Source: Sipunculus nudus (lineage: Eukaryota > Annelida > Sipuncula > Golfingiida > Sipunculidae). From it: a stretch of DNA of 64,000 bases. The first letter of the stretch is position 1; the number at the start of each line of letters is the position of its first letter. This document shows, one piece after another, positions 1 to 13,315 of the stretch. The position numbers were made by a program, and so were the translations under genes. The notes under the pieces are model-generated. The model saw nothing but the letters and a program-made list of their open reading frames with translations. It was not told the DNA's origin and did not search any database. The stretch covers positions 5,101,741 to 5,165,740 of the forward strand of contig CM049318.1 of the NCBI GenBank assembly GCA_026874595.1, read 5' to 3'.

Positions 1-1187
1 GGACAGCTGAAAAAAGAGAGTTTTATGCAATGCCGCCAGGTGGCATCACATGTACTCCTGGGCGGGAGCTTATGCTATCTGAGAAAGTCAAGCTTATTCG
101 ACTGAGTGTATCAGCGAAAAAGAGCGTACGCGGGTATATGAACATTGTTTTTACGGAGGTCTTCATATACTTTTCTCCTTATATTGTTCACTACTTGAGA
201 TAAGTAAAAATAATCACAGTTTGTATATGAATATTGAATGCATGATGTGTGCATGAATATGCATTACATATATATGAAATCTGGTATAATACAATAAACA
301 CTTGCAGCTGTTCGTTGTCTTTATAATCCCTTAGTGATCAACCAAAGACAACCTGCCTAATAAGGACACCTCACTATTGAGGACAAAATGATTGAGTCCC
401 TTGCCTGTCCGCTTTAGACAGGTTTCATTTCCCAATTATTCGTTATTAATTTTATTTTTTCCCCACCAATAAGATTATTAATTTTTCCACAGTTTATTAC
501 ATTCTAATTCATAAGATGAGGATATTAATGAACAGCCCTGTGAATAAGATAGCATCCAGATGTTTCTATACTATAAGACTCTTTCCGTTATTACACTCTG
601 CATGGTCATTAAAACCAAGACCCCCCCCCCCCCCATTCCCATTCGCCCGTGAGTGAGACAAGGCCTTCCTATTAATCAACAAAGCGCACTTCTCCTCGGT
701 TAATACTTTCACTTACTCCGCTGAGTTCGGGGCACCGCCTAGACCATAAAAGCCGGTAAGGTTAACATGCGCCTTTAACATATCAATTATATCACTACGA
801 GGAATACATTTGAACGATACTTTGCAAGTTTTGAACGTAGATTTTTTTACTTTATAGATATCTATAAACGATTGAGTGTTTGGATTTCCAGTTTATATCC
901 AGATTTTGATTAAATATAAATATTATAACCACACCAACCCTATGAAGTTTGACTGGGTTATGCAACGAGAAAAGTAGTTGGGAAAACAGATAATCCTCAT
1001 GTATGTTGAAAGTTGCCTCAAAATGTCCTCTTTACATCGCATATTTATTTTCTTTAATATGGCAGGGGGACACCCTTCCCACACCCTCCCCCGTGTACCT
1101 GTTATTAACTTTCCATATAAACATGGCTTAAGATTTTATTCATATAGGTGAAATAAAAAAATATATACATATAAATATACTTCATAG
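1..1187. other. intergenic, no gene seen
   Basis: AT-rich, with a C homopolymer at 620-634 and no supportable frame or structured element. Confidence 0.5.
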
Positions 1188-1188
1188 G

Positions 1189-1189
<1 letters not shown>

Positions 1190-1228
<39 letters not shown>

Positions 1229-1230
1229 CA

Positions 1231-1291
<61 letters not shown>

Positions 1292-1303
1292 CACTTATAT
1301 ATA
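1190..1303. repeat. (TA)n microsatellite, interrupted
   Basis: TA runs broken twice by GCACT; abuts the LTR-like segment. Confidence 0.95.
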
Positions 1304-1304
1304 T

Positions 1305-2037
1305 TGTTGCATGGACGTCACCCGGACATCGGAGGATGGCGCCACGAAGTGGTGTGGCCGTCCCCGTTTCCACGCTTATGGATCCACCCCGCTATCAGTG
1401 ACTACTGACGCGCTTTGAGAAACATAAAAACTATTCTGGGACCATTCAGTACTGGTTTTGCAGTTCTGACGGCGCTATCGTTTCTCTCAAGCAAAACCAC
1501 AAACTTCTGCGGTTTCCACCCATTGTTGAAAGCCTATAAAACGAACTCGCCTGGAGTACTAGGCGGGACTATCAACTTTGCTACGCCACGTTGCTGTTTT
1601 CCCCGGGCACCGTGACCGTGGGATCTTGGTCCCCAAGCCCACGGAATGCCATGAACTACGCCATCAACTTTATTATTTAGGAAGAGGAGAGACTTTATGT
1701 TTTTTTGGTGCCACATGGATTAATACAGGACTTCAGTGTTTTGTGTGCCCGAACTTTGTGTTGATGATGGACTTCAGTTTCTCGTATACCGGATTCAGTT
1801 AAGTATTTCGTTGCAGTTCGTTATTTAGAGACTCAGTTTTTCTTCAGAGACTTTGTTATAAATTACGTTATGTATTGACTATTATATTATTTGTGTAGGA
1901 ATGTAAATATTGTAATATAGGAATATAGTACTGTTTTTGCACCCATATTTTGGTTACGTATTCATTTTAAGAGAACGTGTCTGAGCATATGTGTTACGGT
2001 TCGGCCTGAGTTGTTTGGTGTGAAAAGGGACCGTAAC

Positions 2038-2038
<1 letters not shown>
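1305..2038 (+). mobile_element. probable solo LTR
   Basis: Starts TGTTGCATGG, ends CCGTAACA, so termini are TGTT...AACA; TATAAA at 1535-1540 could be the LTR promoter. It is inserted in a (TA)n tract (resuming at 2039), so a target duplication cannot be judged. No internal retroelement genes flank it. Its last eight bases match those of the 6796-7606 element read on the minus strand. Confidence 0.5.

Positions 2039-2089
<51 letters not shown>
2039..2089. repeat. (TA)n microsatellite
   Basis: Continuation of the TA tract after the LTR-like insert. Confidence 0.95.
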
Positions 2090-2093
<4 letters not shown>

Positions 2094-3165
2094 CAAATAT
2101 ATTTGCTTCTTAATACCATTTAACCACTAACCCATGCAGTATATTAGCGCCCAGTGTTCTCGAATCCGCCACTGATAATATTGGTCCCGCATGAAGGTAA
2201 AATAAAAAAAAGACAATGCAATTAAGTGTATTTTACTGATTTATGACTTTACACAATTTTTTATAAAAACAAAAGTATTTTTTTAGCATTTAATAGCCAA
2301 AGGTAGGCCGTAGGAGCGCGTGATTTTTAAGCCCCTTGCTTCGTTCGGTAGAGACGTCTGGTGGTGTCGACATGAACTACAGGTGAAACCGCTGTATCAA
2401 AGACAATACAGTGACAGTATGGCGCATATTGGGGTATATGGGGGGTGTATAGCCACTTAAAAAAAGAGTGTTATTACAGGATGAGAGATTAATTATGTTT
2501 TTTCTTAATGGGGCAGAACACGCTTTAAGCATGTAGAATTAATACGAAAAATAGCTTCCGCCCTAAAAAATAAATCTGTACCTGCCAAAATATTGCCTTG
2601 AAATCCTTTGCTTAATCTTTTAAACGAGTGTTAAATAAAAGTGAACCGGGCGCGATCACCGGTGTCAACATAAACACAACGCGTGGGGCATGTGCATCGC
2701 GGAGCCACTCCACAAGTCATTCAGGAGATGCCCTCACTGACTTAGCCCAGAAAATGTTCCCCCTTGCTGAAACACCACGTGTTGCGGGTCACAATGGGAC
2801 TCTCGGTCACGCGGCCTGGTTACGGTAAACAGACACTCGTAGACTGTGTTTATAAACATGCAAGGCCATAACAAGGTATTAAACAGCCGTATGCGAAGCA
2901 CTGAGAATGTGTGCTGGGATAGTTTTGCTGATTAAATTGTGTATAAAGGAAAACTGACAGCGTGAAAGAATAGGCATAATATTGCTCCTGCATGATTATG
3001 TCCCTTAAACTCAGACAAAGACGCCGTCTGTCGCGTTTATATCATCAGTTACCTATTCCCCGTGAGTCTAATTGTATAACCCGAACAGAGGCGGGGGATA
3101 TTTTGGTTTTATGACGGTCCCGCCGCCAAAGAGAAATCTTTATTCCGAGAAAATAATATCAAGGA
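2090..3165. other. intergenic, nothing recognised
   Basis: A GC-richer patch at about 2640-2830 carries a short open frame without splice or domain support. Confidence 0.4.
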
Positions 3166-3169
3166 TCTT

Positions 3170-3840
3170 TATTAAACTTTACATGGGCATAGATATGGGT
3201 GAGAGGAGGAAGCCATTTTTTTAAAGAGAGTCATGACCTTTACTAAGAGAGATCTTGAAGTTGAATAGGTCCATTTTCGGGGAAAATCACACAAGTTCTA
3301 AAATATCTTGAGAATTTCGGCCTGGAATGATTCAAATATCTAGTTGACCGTAGATCTTAGATAGCGGTGTCATGTACTGGAAACTGGTTCCGCCACATTT
3401 TGTTCTTTTCTTGTTTTTGTGACTTTTAATACCCCCATCACTGCCACTTGACATAACTGTGAACATTATAAGTAAAAAAAAATGAACGGACAGATTTCTT
3501 TCATAATACACATATACATAGATATGGGACCTTTCCTGTGAGAGTGGCCTTGACCTTGAATATTCCCTTGGTGAAAAATATTGTGTCTCGATTCGATGAT
3601 GTATCTATCTGAAAATCAAAATGAAAGATGTCAGATGATACGTTTTTGAAAGTTTGGTAACCTATGACCTTCACCTTCAAGGTCAAATCTGCTGATATAT
3701 AGGATTTTATAACGTTTGAAGTACTGCATCTGTTTTCTTCAAATTTGACACACTCAAAATTTTCATCAATATCTCTGACTTTTTTTCATGAATGGTGACC
3801 TTGACCTTGATTTTGACGGTCACACCTGATGAAACCCTGG
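3170..3840. repeat. probable dispersed repeat with AGGTCA-type motifs
   Basis: CCTTGACCTTGA (3549 region), GACCTTCACCTTCAAGGTCA (3666 region) and GTGACCTTGACCTTGA (3797 region) recur within a low-complexity AT background. Such TCAAGGTCA motifs match nuclear-receptor half-sites, but repeats rich in them are also common in invertebrate genomes. Edges are unclear. Confidence 0.4.
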
Positions 3841-3849
3841 TTGCTTGCG

Positions 3850-6360
3850 AGAGTCATTATAAGGGGGGGGGGGGGCTTTTGTTGAAAGGGGGGGGGGATT
3901 AATTTCTGGGGATACTATGGCATAAATGAAAGATATTTATAGTTTTATATACACGATGACGCTTCTTATTACATGCCATATGCTTACATTAGCGTAGCGA
4001 CCCCTGGCGACCTTCATATTACCATTGTTCCGAGACAGGTTACATGCACAGACCGTCCCAGTACCGGTGTCTGCATGTTTTTTCACGGAAAATTTTTCGT
4101 AAAGCAAAGGAGGGTAAAACCTTCTGGTCCAAAAATTCCATGGCTGTCGGTTTTAACGACGGGCCTTCTTGCCTGCCTATCCCAAATATTAATTAAACAA
4201 TAAAGAGATGGACCATATAGTGTGAAAAACGCTATAAAATGTCAGATAAGTTATAGTTATAAGGAAATGACACAAAAAACAAATTTAACCGAAAAATATA
4301 CGAAGGTTGAACGAAGTGACGATTTTCGCTTCATATTTACTGTGACGTAAATACTGAAAAATTGGAGAAGTATTCAAACTGAAATGATCGGTACATCTTT
4401 TGTGAGAAGCGACTCGCATGTCACTTTAAGAACTTAAAATGAAAAAGTTGACGCGTTCCCCTAAAATCTTTTAAAATAATTTTGGGGTTCCCAATTTCGT
4501 AAATTGTCTCGTGGGGTCTAAGCCGCTTAAACTGCAAACGATCTTATTTGAAAAACCAAAATTAGCATGGCAGTTTACAGACCCTCAAATTACATCAGGC
4601 CCCCCTCCTTGTCGGCTTTTTACACGAACAGTGTTTCACTATATCTCTTGTACATTTCATGAACCTAAGATATAGCAGCACATCCAAACATGTGATTTAG
4701 TTAAGGTAAACACGTATTATAATTTTTTCTTATTTATATGTTTTATAATAATAATGATTGGTTAATTCTTATACCTGTTGTTACTGCATAAGCAAGTCAT
4801 TAAATTTGCCTTGGGTAAATCCGCTTTCAGCATTAATTGTGGAAAGTTCATTTAATTAATCCATTAATGCATTGACGCTGGTCAGAATAACGTGTATGGA
4901 CGTGTAATTACAGCCCTGCAACTGTCTAAGGAGATCGCGATCGGCGAATGTTCATTCTCTTCCGAAGGTTTTTTCTGTCCCATTACTGTCCATTAGTCTC
5001 TACGTCACCACTTCTAAAAGTTAATTAACATGAACGATACGTCATTTTTAATAGACCCTTCCCGTCACATTTACGACACCTGTCATCGACCATTGACAAT
5101 GGGTGTTCCGGTGAGGTATAGCGACAAGTAATATCATATTGTGTAATACAATCATACCGTATCTTTAACGGTCAGGTTTCTGCCGGTGATCTTTTTTTTT
5201 TTGGCATTTGATTTCTCCTTACCAAACCTATGATGCTGGCCAATTGGACCCGAACACTGAAGACGACCGTTATGGCTAGTGCGCATGCTCGTGGAATTGA
5301 TCTACTAATTTCTTAATTCACTGAATTCGAATGATTTAAACGTGCCATGCAGAACTGTAATAATAAGTATGTCAAAATCATTATCCACATACTTAGAAGA
5401 GGCGCGCCATTTTACCGATATATTGGTATATGGCGATTCAGCGGTTAGCATATTGCGTCGTGCGATAACGTTTTCGATGTCGATATTGTTTTCGATATTG
5501 TGTCAAACGTGACTGAAACTGGTTTATAGTAGTAATAATAAAGTTCCTGTTACACATTAAGACATCTTAATTGATAAGTACTATCTAAAGACTGAAAATG
5601 AAGGCCACTAAAGATACTTTAGACAAGCCACAGGTCGTTTTGTAAGGAAGGTGTAAGAAGCTTGATTGACCATATGATCAAATTCCGTTCCGGGAAAATC
5701 GAATGCCTGTTCGATGACTTATTGGCACCAAAATATACTTTTATTGTGAAAAACACATATATCCTTTATACAATGACAATATAGCAATACGGAGAGCAAT
5801 ACGCTACCAAAGAACGCAATATATTTTTTTCAAAACGATACTCAGCTTAAAAGTATACGTTATAATATGGACGGAAAGCAATAAAATTGTAATTTTGTTT
5901 GACGATATTTCTTGTTAATTTGTCAAACATTATCAATGTGATAAAATGACCCTTGCCTAAAGTACAACCAGGGGCCCCATGCAACCTTAATACGCCTCGA
6001 CCTGTATCGTTAATGATGTGACTTAATTAAATTATATTGGTATTTGAATTATGCCCTGAATTCAAACATGTATGACACTGCTGTAACTTAACCATATGTT
6101 CTACCAACCCATTTACAAAATTATACGAATGACTGTGGACTAGTGACATTGTTATCCATATTTCTTTCTTGTTGCTTTCTGTTGCTTTCGGCAATATTTG
6201 CTAGATTCTTGATGTGAGTCAAAACCGTACTCAAAATCCCCAGAGACGGAATTCTGTCAATGTAACCTTATACCATCACCTACTCCCGAGTCCAGCCGTT
6301 ATATCCGTTATAATACATTTAATCTATGTATATTGAACAGTTAACTATAAAACTATATGG
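3850..6360. other. intergenic, nothing recognised
   Basis: G-runs near 3863-3898; the rest is AT-rich single-copy-looking sequence without coding signal. Confidence 0.45.
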
Positions 6361-6364
6361 CATC

Positions 6365-6376
6365 ATATATATATAA

Positions 6377-6439
<63 letters not shown>
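6365..6439. repeat. (TA)n microsatellite
   Basis: About 75 bp TA. Confidence 0.95.
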
Positions 6440-6440
<1 letters not shown>

Positions 6441-6795
6441 CCATTAAAGTTCATATTTGACTGATTTATGGCCTGATTCTTGTTAAGAGTCATGCACTCT
6501 TCATTTTCTCGAGTATTTACATTAATTACATCAGTTATCTAATAACTGTTTAATGTATGTATTTTGACGCATGAGACATTGACCTTAACTGGTGACAATG
6601 GCCTTGTTAATGTTAATAGAATTAACTGTACATCAAGACTGAATTTTTCGAAATTTGATCTGGAAACCATTTTTTCCCTTTTTCGTCCATTAGGGTATTT
6701 TATTATGATATTCGGGAGCTTTTGTGACATGAATAGTCGATACGTCACATCGGATGTCTTCATTCGTGCATATGTGACTGAAATTTTGGGAATAT

Positions 6796-7606
6796 TGTTA
6801 CGGAACTTTATATAAACAGATCACGTATGCGTGATGAACACAAATTCTGTAACGGAGATAAAAAAAATCAGATTCTGTAACACCAGGCAGCGTGAAATGT
6901 CCAGGGGAATGAATAAAGAAGTCAGTGGTTTTTTTGTTAACAAATAACTATTATCTATTCTTAAAACAACCCTAACAACACAACACACCAAATCAATACA
7001 ATTTTACAGTAAAACAGCGGTATAGCAACAAGTCAATACAATCATACAGAAAATAATGTGCACAGTACCTGGATACCAACACCGTCTCCACGATAAGTTC
7101 TCTAAATGTATACTCTCGGAGAATAACAGTCCAATAGAAAGTTCCTGCAACATCCCAGAAAGTAAACTGAAGTCCAAATGCATAAAATCCAGGAGAAAGT
7201 CTTTGAAAACCTATAATTTCCGCATTCGTCGGATAAGGCCTTAGAAACCGACACACGCTTCTTCGTCCGCTGGAATCTGCTCTGCTGCTCTCTGCCCGTT
7301 CTAAAACACAGCCCCCTTATATACCTTCACACCCCAAGCCGAGAATTTTCCACTTCTCGAACAGTCTATAAGATCTTGCACAACACTGTAAACACGCGTT
7401 TCAGGAATTCTCTAGAAAAACAGCGCTGTGTATCCCCACATACCAGGCTCATCACGTTACCTCGGCCAGGCGTGAAAACCCAAGGCTAACATGACAACGA
7501 GAGTTCAACCAGTACGGATTAAACATAGAATGTATTACGCGGCCAGACCCGAGTGCCACAACATGAGTTACGCCCGTTTCACATAATAAAAAGAGCACCT
7601 GTAACA
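6796..7606 (-). mobile_element. solo LTR, minus strand
   Basis: Starts TGTTACGG and ends CTGTAACA; the six-base termini TGTTAC/GTAACA are inverted repeats. Flanks read GGG-AATAT before and ATATT-CC after, giving a four-base ATAT direct repeat. On the minus strand a TATATAAGG box (7315-7323) is followed by a GC-rich start-site-like region, as in an LTR U3/R. The 811-bp length suits a Ty3/gypsy-type LTR. No internal domain is present, so it is a recombination remnant. Confidence 0.65.
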
Positions 7607-7609
7607 ATA

Positions 7610-10600
7610 TTCCTGGAAGTCCTTCCTGGATCCAGATCATGAGCCGGACCCACACTAATATCTAACTGATTTTTCAGTTGCCCTTCCTGTGGGGCACTGA
7701 AAAAAATCATAGGATTCCGTTCACAATTGCATGAGTTATGTTGTGAATAAACACAGACACACACACGAACGAGTATGAACACATACCCTCCTGGCGGACA
7801 GACAAAAAAGGACATATGAGTATTTTCAGTTGTTCATTTGATATTCGAATATCCCAAGGACAGGTATACCTGGTCCGTTTGCAAAGCAGCACTCCCGCAT
7901 TAATAGGTACTATAGGTTTTGTCCTAGATGTGCGGAATTTTACGTTCACATCGGTTTAAAGATACTGAATACACTACAGAAATCTATAAAGCGGAAGTCA
8001 CAGGGAGTGTGTACATTTCCTTTTTTTAACGGAATCCTACGCCCATATTTAATAAGCCATGAAGTCTGTCTAAAAAGATAAAACATGCCCATCACTAACA
8101 TTCAAGGTTTAACATGTTTTTCGTCACTGGGTCCTTTAATACAGGATATGGAATATAATACACATGACCATCAAGATTATGAACAAGTAAAAAATATAAC
8201 ACATGAAACAGCGTATGGTGTACGGTAAATTATGTTAGCCTGACACTTCATGGCTTAGATCAATCAGGAAATGATCTAGTTTAATTAGCGCCATTTTCTA
8301 TACATTTTGTATGTCATATCGTGGTGTTAGGAATACATGTATTGTTTTGACACAAAAAAATGAAAGCTTACATAATTAATAGCAAAAAAAATGTACAAAA
8401 CATCGGCAGCTGAATGAAGAGGCGGTGTTGTACTGAATATATTCCAACAACTGGTTTTATTTTTAGGGTCTAACATTGCTTCATCACAAAAAAATGCGAT
8501 ATTTGTTAATTTTTCCGACACATATAGCACCTCGGGGCTTGTACCTTGAATGATAAATACCATGGAGGTAAAGCCTTTCTACCAGTAGTGGAATGAGTGG
8601 AACAGAGCTGACATTTATAACCTATCAGCATCTTCTTACTATGCTAGCAAACAGCAAAAAGTCAAAATTTTCCTACCTGTAAAAATTTAAGAAAATATAG
8701 GCCTATACGGTGCTTTACATGTTATTCAGGCCCTTAGGATGGACGGGAATTTTATTGAGCATCTAAGTTCCACTTGGCGTGTACATAAAAAACTATATTC
8801 TGACCAAGAGATGTATGTACAACCCCCCCCCCCCCCTCCCCCCCCCCCCCCACACACACACGAATTCGTTCCTATATCCCTGTAAGGATGTAACCAGGGC
8901 CACTTTTTCGATAGAGCAAACGGGCCATACATACTAAGGGCCCAAATCCAGCTTGTGTCCATAAGAATTATTTATAAAGGATAAATCCAAAAAAAAAAGA
9001 TAAACAAAATAAATCAGATAATTATCATTAAATTATCAGCTTATGGAATTTTTCAATTGGTTGGTGTTCTAAAATAAAAGGAGGGATTTGAATGTAGTTT
9101 TATTAGCTCAGCAGACGATAAGATACTGTACCATAGCGATCATCCATTCTCCGTTGCCCTGTCAGCAATTTGTCTGCAGATTGGACAAGCAAGGTTTGAC
9201 GTCGTTGCATGGACCTACGGATTTGATATTCTACACACAGAATGATATACAGAAAATTCGATCACTGTGACTTTGTCCCTTTGTCCCTAAAACCAGTTTG
9301 GTACCACTTCAAAACTACTTAATATCAAAACTCACTATGTTTAATATGTTCCTATTTGACATGTTAATGTAAAATTACTTCAATGAATGTTACCCTACTT
9401 TGATCAAGGCTTATTGTTTTCTTGTAAGAATTGTTGTTTTAATTTTCATATCATGCATACATGAATTAAAGCTATTGGTGCCGAAGTTCTAAATCAGCAA
9501 GCCATACATTTGGTCAATCTTTAGGGGGTTATACCATTGTTTATGAGTAATCCAGATCAGGGAACATGCCTCCTTATCAGTGTACTTGAAGTGAAGCTGG
9601 CCGGTTGATGTGTCTAAATGGAGCAGACCTGCAGGTGACTGAGGGACGATATAACCATAATTTAATATTTTACATTAATATGGAGTATACTCAACAAGTC
9701 TGTTTCAGTTATTGAGTTTATATTGTCAGTTTGTGGTCTATTCACCCCCTAAACAGTTGTCTACAAGTTTCATCTATTATACAACACATTGTATACCTAA
9801 TTGCCTTTTTTACACCAAATTTCTAGAAGGGCTCATTCCCCATCAAGTTCTTAATTGCAATTGCACCCTTGAAGTTCCAGTTCTTGCCCAGATCTGTCCT
9901 ACTGCTGCATGTATCACTGCATTTTAATATAGTTCGGATTATTAAAGCTTCCAACTGCCTCGCCTGCTGGTCATTTTTTTTAATGTATGAAAATTTCAAT
10001 CATAGCTATAGAAACAGCAAACAGTCATTCTCCTCTTTGTACTGAACACGACACGGTTAAGTTCTATCCAAGAATGTTAATTTCAAAGTTACCTGGCATG
10101 TATGTTAATTTGCCAGGCTTAACTGTCAGTTAAAGAAATTACCGCTCGAAAGGACTTTTAGCGGAGTATATACGGATGTGAATTTCAAAATGAATATGGT
10201 TGTTACCTTTTTTAAATCTGATATGAATGTATGTGATTGGCATTTCAAAATGAAACGTCCTATATAGTTTACACCTAGGAATTCATATGTTTAAGCTTCG
10301 GTCTATGATGCCTTAAATGCGGTTGGTCAGCTTTCATAATTTCTTCGATGATTTTATTGTTATACATGTATGTGATTCTATCGGTTTTATTATGATCAGG
10401 TTCCCCCTCAATCGTACTTTATCCAAAGTTGTGCAAGACAGAGAAAATGTTATAGTATCAAATAACAATATACAGGCATGTATGTATATGTATGACGGAC
10501 ATGTAGTATATATGTATGTATGTATGTATATCAAGATTCCATCATCAGGAAAAACGGACCCTCCCACTCAGAATTCATCCTACTGGCATGTTATTTGTCA

Positions 10601-10640
10601 CCTAGCGCATCGCTGTATTATTATCATTGTATGAATGTCA
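7610..10640. other. intergenic, no gene seen; C-tract
   Basis: Poly-C with a CA run at 8823-8862, then AT-rich sequence. The frames here are short, lack domains and have no convincing splice partners. Confidence 0.5.
10500..10531. repeat. (TATG)n short microsatellite
   Basis: Imperfect TATG/TATA tetranucleotides. Confidence 0.8.
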
Positions 10641-10708
10641 CAGAGGATTAATGTGGTCACCGTAGGCCGCTATACCAATGCGAGATGTATGCCCGTACAC
10701 GGAGATGA

Positions 10709-10859
10709 GCGTTGATCAACTTTGACAGCAAGATACAGGTAGAGGTGCGGCACAGGTACAGCTGGACGTTTAAAATGCCGTGGAAAGGAGAGCCGCACCA
10801 GTACCTCCCGGAGAAGAGGACCGGGAAACACTCTCTACTGAGAAGCTGGGCTGACACGG
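10709..10859 (+). other. exon-like open segment with strong donor
   Basis: Open frame from 10709 (after TGA) to a GTAAGT donor at 10860. It reads INFDSKIQVEVRHRYSWTFK then MPWKGEPHQYLPEKRTGKHS, with an ATG at 10775. GC content is higher than its surroundings. Joined to the possible acceptor at 12938, its frame would miss the signal-peptide ATG, so it could be a 5' UTR exon of the large gene or an exon of an unrelated gene. Confidence 0.3.
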
Positions 10860-10861
10860 GT

Positions 10862-12938
10862 AAGTAAACGCATTATTTGACTATTACTCTGTAGCCAACA
10901 AACTGTTAATAGTTTCTCTCTCACTTTAAAATTGGAACAGTGTTTTAAATTTGAAGTTACTTTCAGGGGATGAGTTTAGCGAAAATGAGAAGGTACACAT
11001 AGGATGAGTGTGTTACACTTAAGGCAAATGCTAGGCGTACAAATATATATATATATATATATTGGGCTGTTTTATTTCCACCACTTTTACCAGCTCTGTA
11101 ATCAATAAAAATATATTTTCTAAATGTTGGATAGACATATCATAAAACTGGTAAGAAATGAAAATTTCAAACGATAAAAGTGTCATGTGAGACAATGTAC
11201 AGAGTAAACGGTATACAAATACAGGAAATCAAATTTTAGAAGCAATTAATATTCTCTGATACTTTGAGGAAAACGGGTGTTCTTTTATATAATAAATGTA
11301 TAGCATGATGACATTTGACCCGACATGCATTTATATACGGTTAAAGAGACATATTTTTGAGGATGGTTCATTCAGCCCAATATCAATTTTGTGAACTTAA
11401 GTCAGTATAAAATGTATCAGGAACAATGCGCACTGCCTTGGTGTGTAGTTGTTGGAGTTGTAATAAAAGAGTTTTGGAAGAATAACCTAAGATACGCAGT
11501 AATGTTTTTTTCTGAATCAGAGCATAATGCAAGGTTTTTAAACTGGAAAAATCTAAATCTGGCCGAGGGATAAAATGAAAACCTAGTATAAAGGCAGTAT
11601 TATCACAAACTTGTTTTAATGATAATTTTTATTCTGGTAAACTCACAGTAAATAATAACGCCTAAATGTTTTGTGTAAACCTGCAGATGAAAAGATGACA
11701 TTAGGTATCAAATTACTCTTGACGTCGGGCTAAATAATAAAGTCGTCGATTCTTGGGGATTTGTACCTAGTACGGGCCATTTCCCATTCTCTAAAAAAAA
11801 TCGCGCTTGCGAAAATCGTGTATCCCTTTTTCCCGTTTTTTTTAACATGATGCATAAAGCTATTCCTAATTTGCAAATTTATGTTGGATTAAATGATTTT
11901 TAGTCAAATACCTGAATTATGCTAAATATTTTTAAATCTAGATCGAATCAACCCTTAGGTTTCATATAATAACATGTAGAATGCATTTTATCTATATAAC
12001 CAACATGTTTTGTTTAAATTTTGATTAGAAAATATGAATTTCGATCCTGACCTAGAAGAGCGACTAAATTGCCTGTTTAAATGACAGAGTATGTTATCAT
12101 TAGCAAATTGGTACCATAAATATGTCAGTTGCTTATATATGCAAATAGGAAATTTGGTCATAAAACACAATTTACTTATTAAGTATTGTTACGTGCATGC
12201 AAATATGCTTTTGCATCACTTTCTGAGGTCGTGCAAATATACCTTTACTCATGTCAGATTACAGTAGTATTTATACTCATATATGCAAATCTGTTCACAT
12301 GACACATTACTTACATAAGTATATTTACTTATGTGTGTATGTACTAGTGAGTGTGTGCATGTGAATAGGGCTTAAGGGTCCCTCGCCTAAAGCGCTCCTT
12401 AAGCAAGCCAAAGAGTGACGGCACAAGGAGCATCTAAACATATATCAGGTCCAAAAATAAGAAAACATTCAGATAGATAAAGATAAAATATAACTCAAAG
12501 CTTTATTTACTGATTGTTTCCTCGTGAATCCCTGCACGTTCAAAGTAATAAGTGTTTTAAATACTTAAATATATATGATTTTATAACATGCGAATGCTCT
12601 GTTTACTGTCACATTTGTGTCACAGCCGCTGGTGTTGATTTTCTACTTACTGATAGATTATAACCAGCCCCTATCACTGTTACACACATGACACCTAACC
12701 AATGGAATTTAAATATGTTCCCAAATTACTTAATAAAAACTGAGTATTAACAACTCTTGCCGTTTGTGTTAGCCTACTTTGTAGTTAGCAGGTTATTTAG
12801 TTCTAGAGAAGAAGCAAATTTGTCTGGCATTGTGTGTTTATGTTTAATCAGGGAAAGTACAGAGCGTTAGTATGTTATTCTTTTGTTTCCGCGGATCATT
12901 CTATCATATAATTTTACTGTTCGGTGTGCTTTTGGCAG
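10862..12938. promoter_or_regulatory. upstream region of the large gene, no defined promoter
   Basis: AT-rich with a short TA run at 11043-11061. It must hold the promoter or first intron of the gene, but I see no distinct TATA/Inr arrangement. Confidence 0.3.
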
Positions 12939-12953
12939 CCCGTCTGCTTCACA

Positions 12954-13244
12954 ATGCGCCCGTCATTCACGGCGTTGGTGGTGTTCACCGTGGCTCTTGG
13001 TTCAGCCATTTCGAGTGCCGCCAGCACGAAAAAGCTTCCGAAGCCTGCGGCATCGAAGTTTAATTTAAACAGACTGAAAAACGCTAAAGGGTCGACTGTC
13101 GTTGAGTTTGTAATGGATCTTATTGACGAAAAATGCATCTTTCCTGACGACCGAAGGTTCTTCCGAAGAATGGCTCTCGTAGAAACCAGAGATGGCAAAG
13201 CAAAGTCGACCTACAAGCCTGGCTACAACGGGGGCATTTGGAAG
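12954..13244 (+). CDS. exon 1: signal peptide and lysozyme-like motif
   Basis: Residues 1-97, donor GTAACA, phase 0. [20 protein letters not shown] is a typical secretory leader, with cleavage likely near residues 22-24. A basic linker follows, then [12 protein letters not shown] (Glu77) and GYNGGIWK (90-97). The spacing E-T-x-D-G...S-T-Y...G-Y-x-G-G-I-W resembles the E-S...S..GA.G-L-M-Q signature of lytic transglycosylases and goose-type lysozymes. From memory, similar segments precede vWA domains in other invertebrate secreted proteins. A possible splice acceptor (TTTGGCAG, ending 12938) lies 15 nt before the ATG, so the 5' UTR may be spliced. Confidence 0.8.
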
Positions 13245-13267
13245 GTAACATAAAGAACATATGAGTG

Positions 13268-13315
<48 letters not shown>

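Noticed and set aside
1182-1373. Ile-Tyr repeat ORFs over TA tracts (also near 13261, 19208, 20845, 49977, 63598)
   Set aside because: Translation of (TA)n microsatellites.
2628-2828. 66-aa frame in a GC-richer patch
   Set aside because: No homology recognised, no splice context, isolated.
6993-7256. 87-aa minus-strand frame in the solo LTR
   Set aside because: Lies within LTR sequence with no recognisable gag/pol content.
8726-8962. Gly-rich minus-strand frame
   Set aside because: Produced by a poly-C tract at about 8823-8852.
12872-13063. Alternative frames overlapping exon 1
   Set aside because: Only the 12954 frame gives a signal peptide and joins in phase to the following exons.
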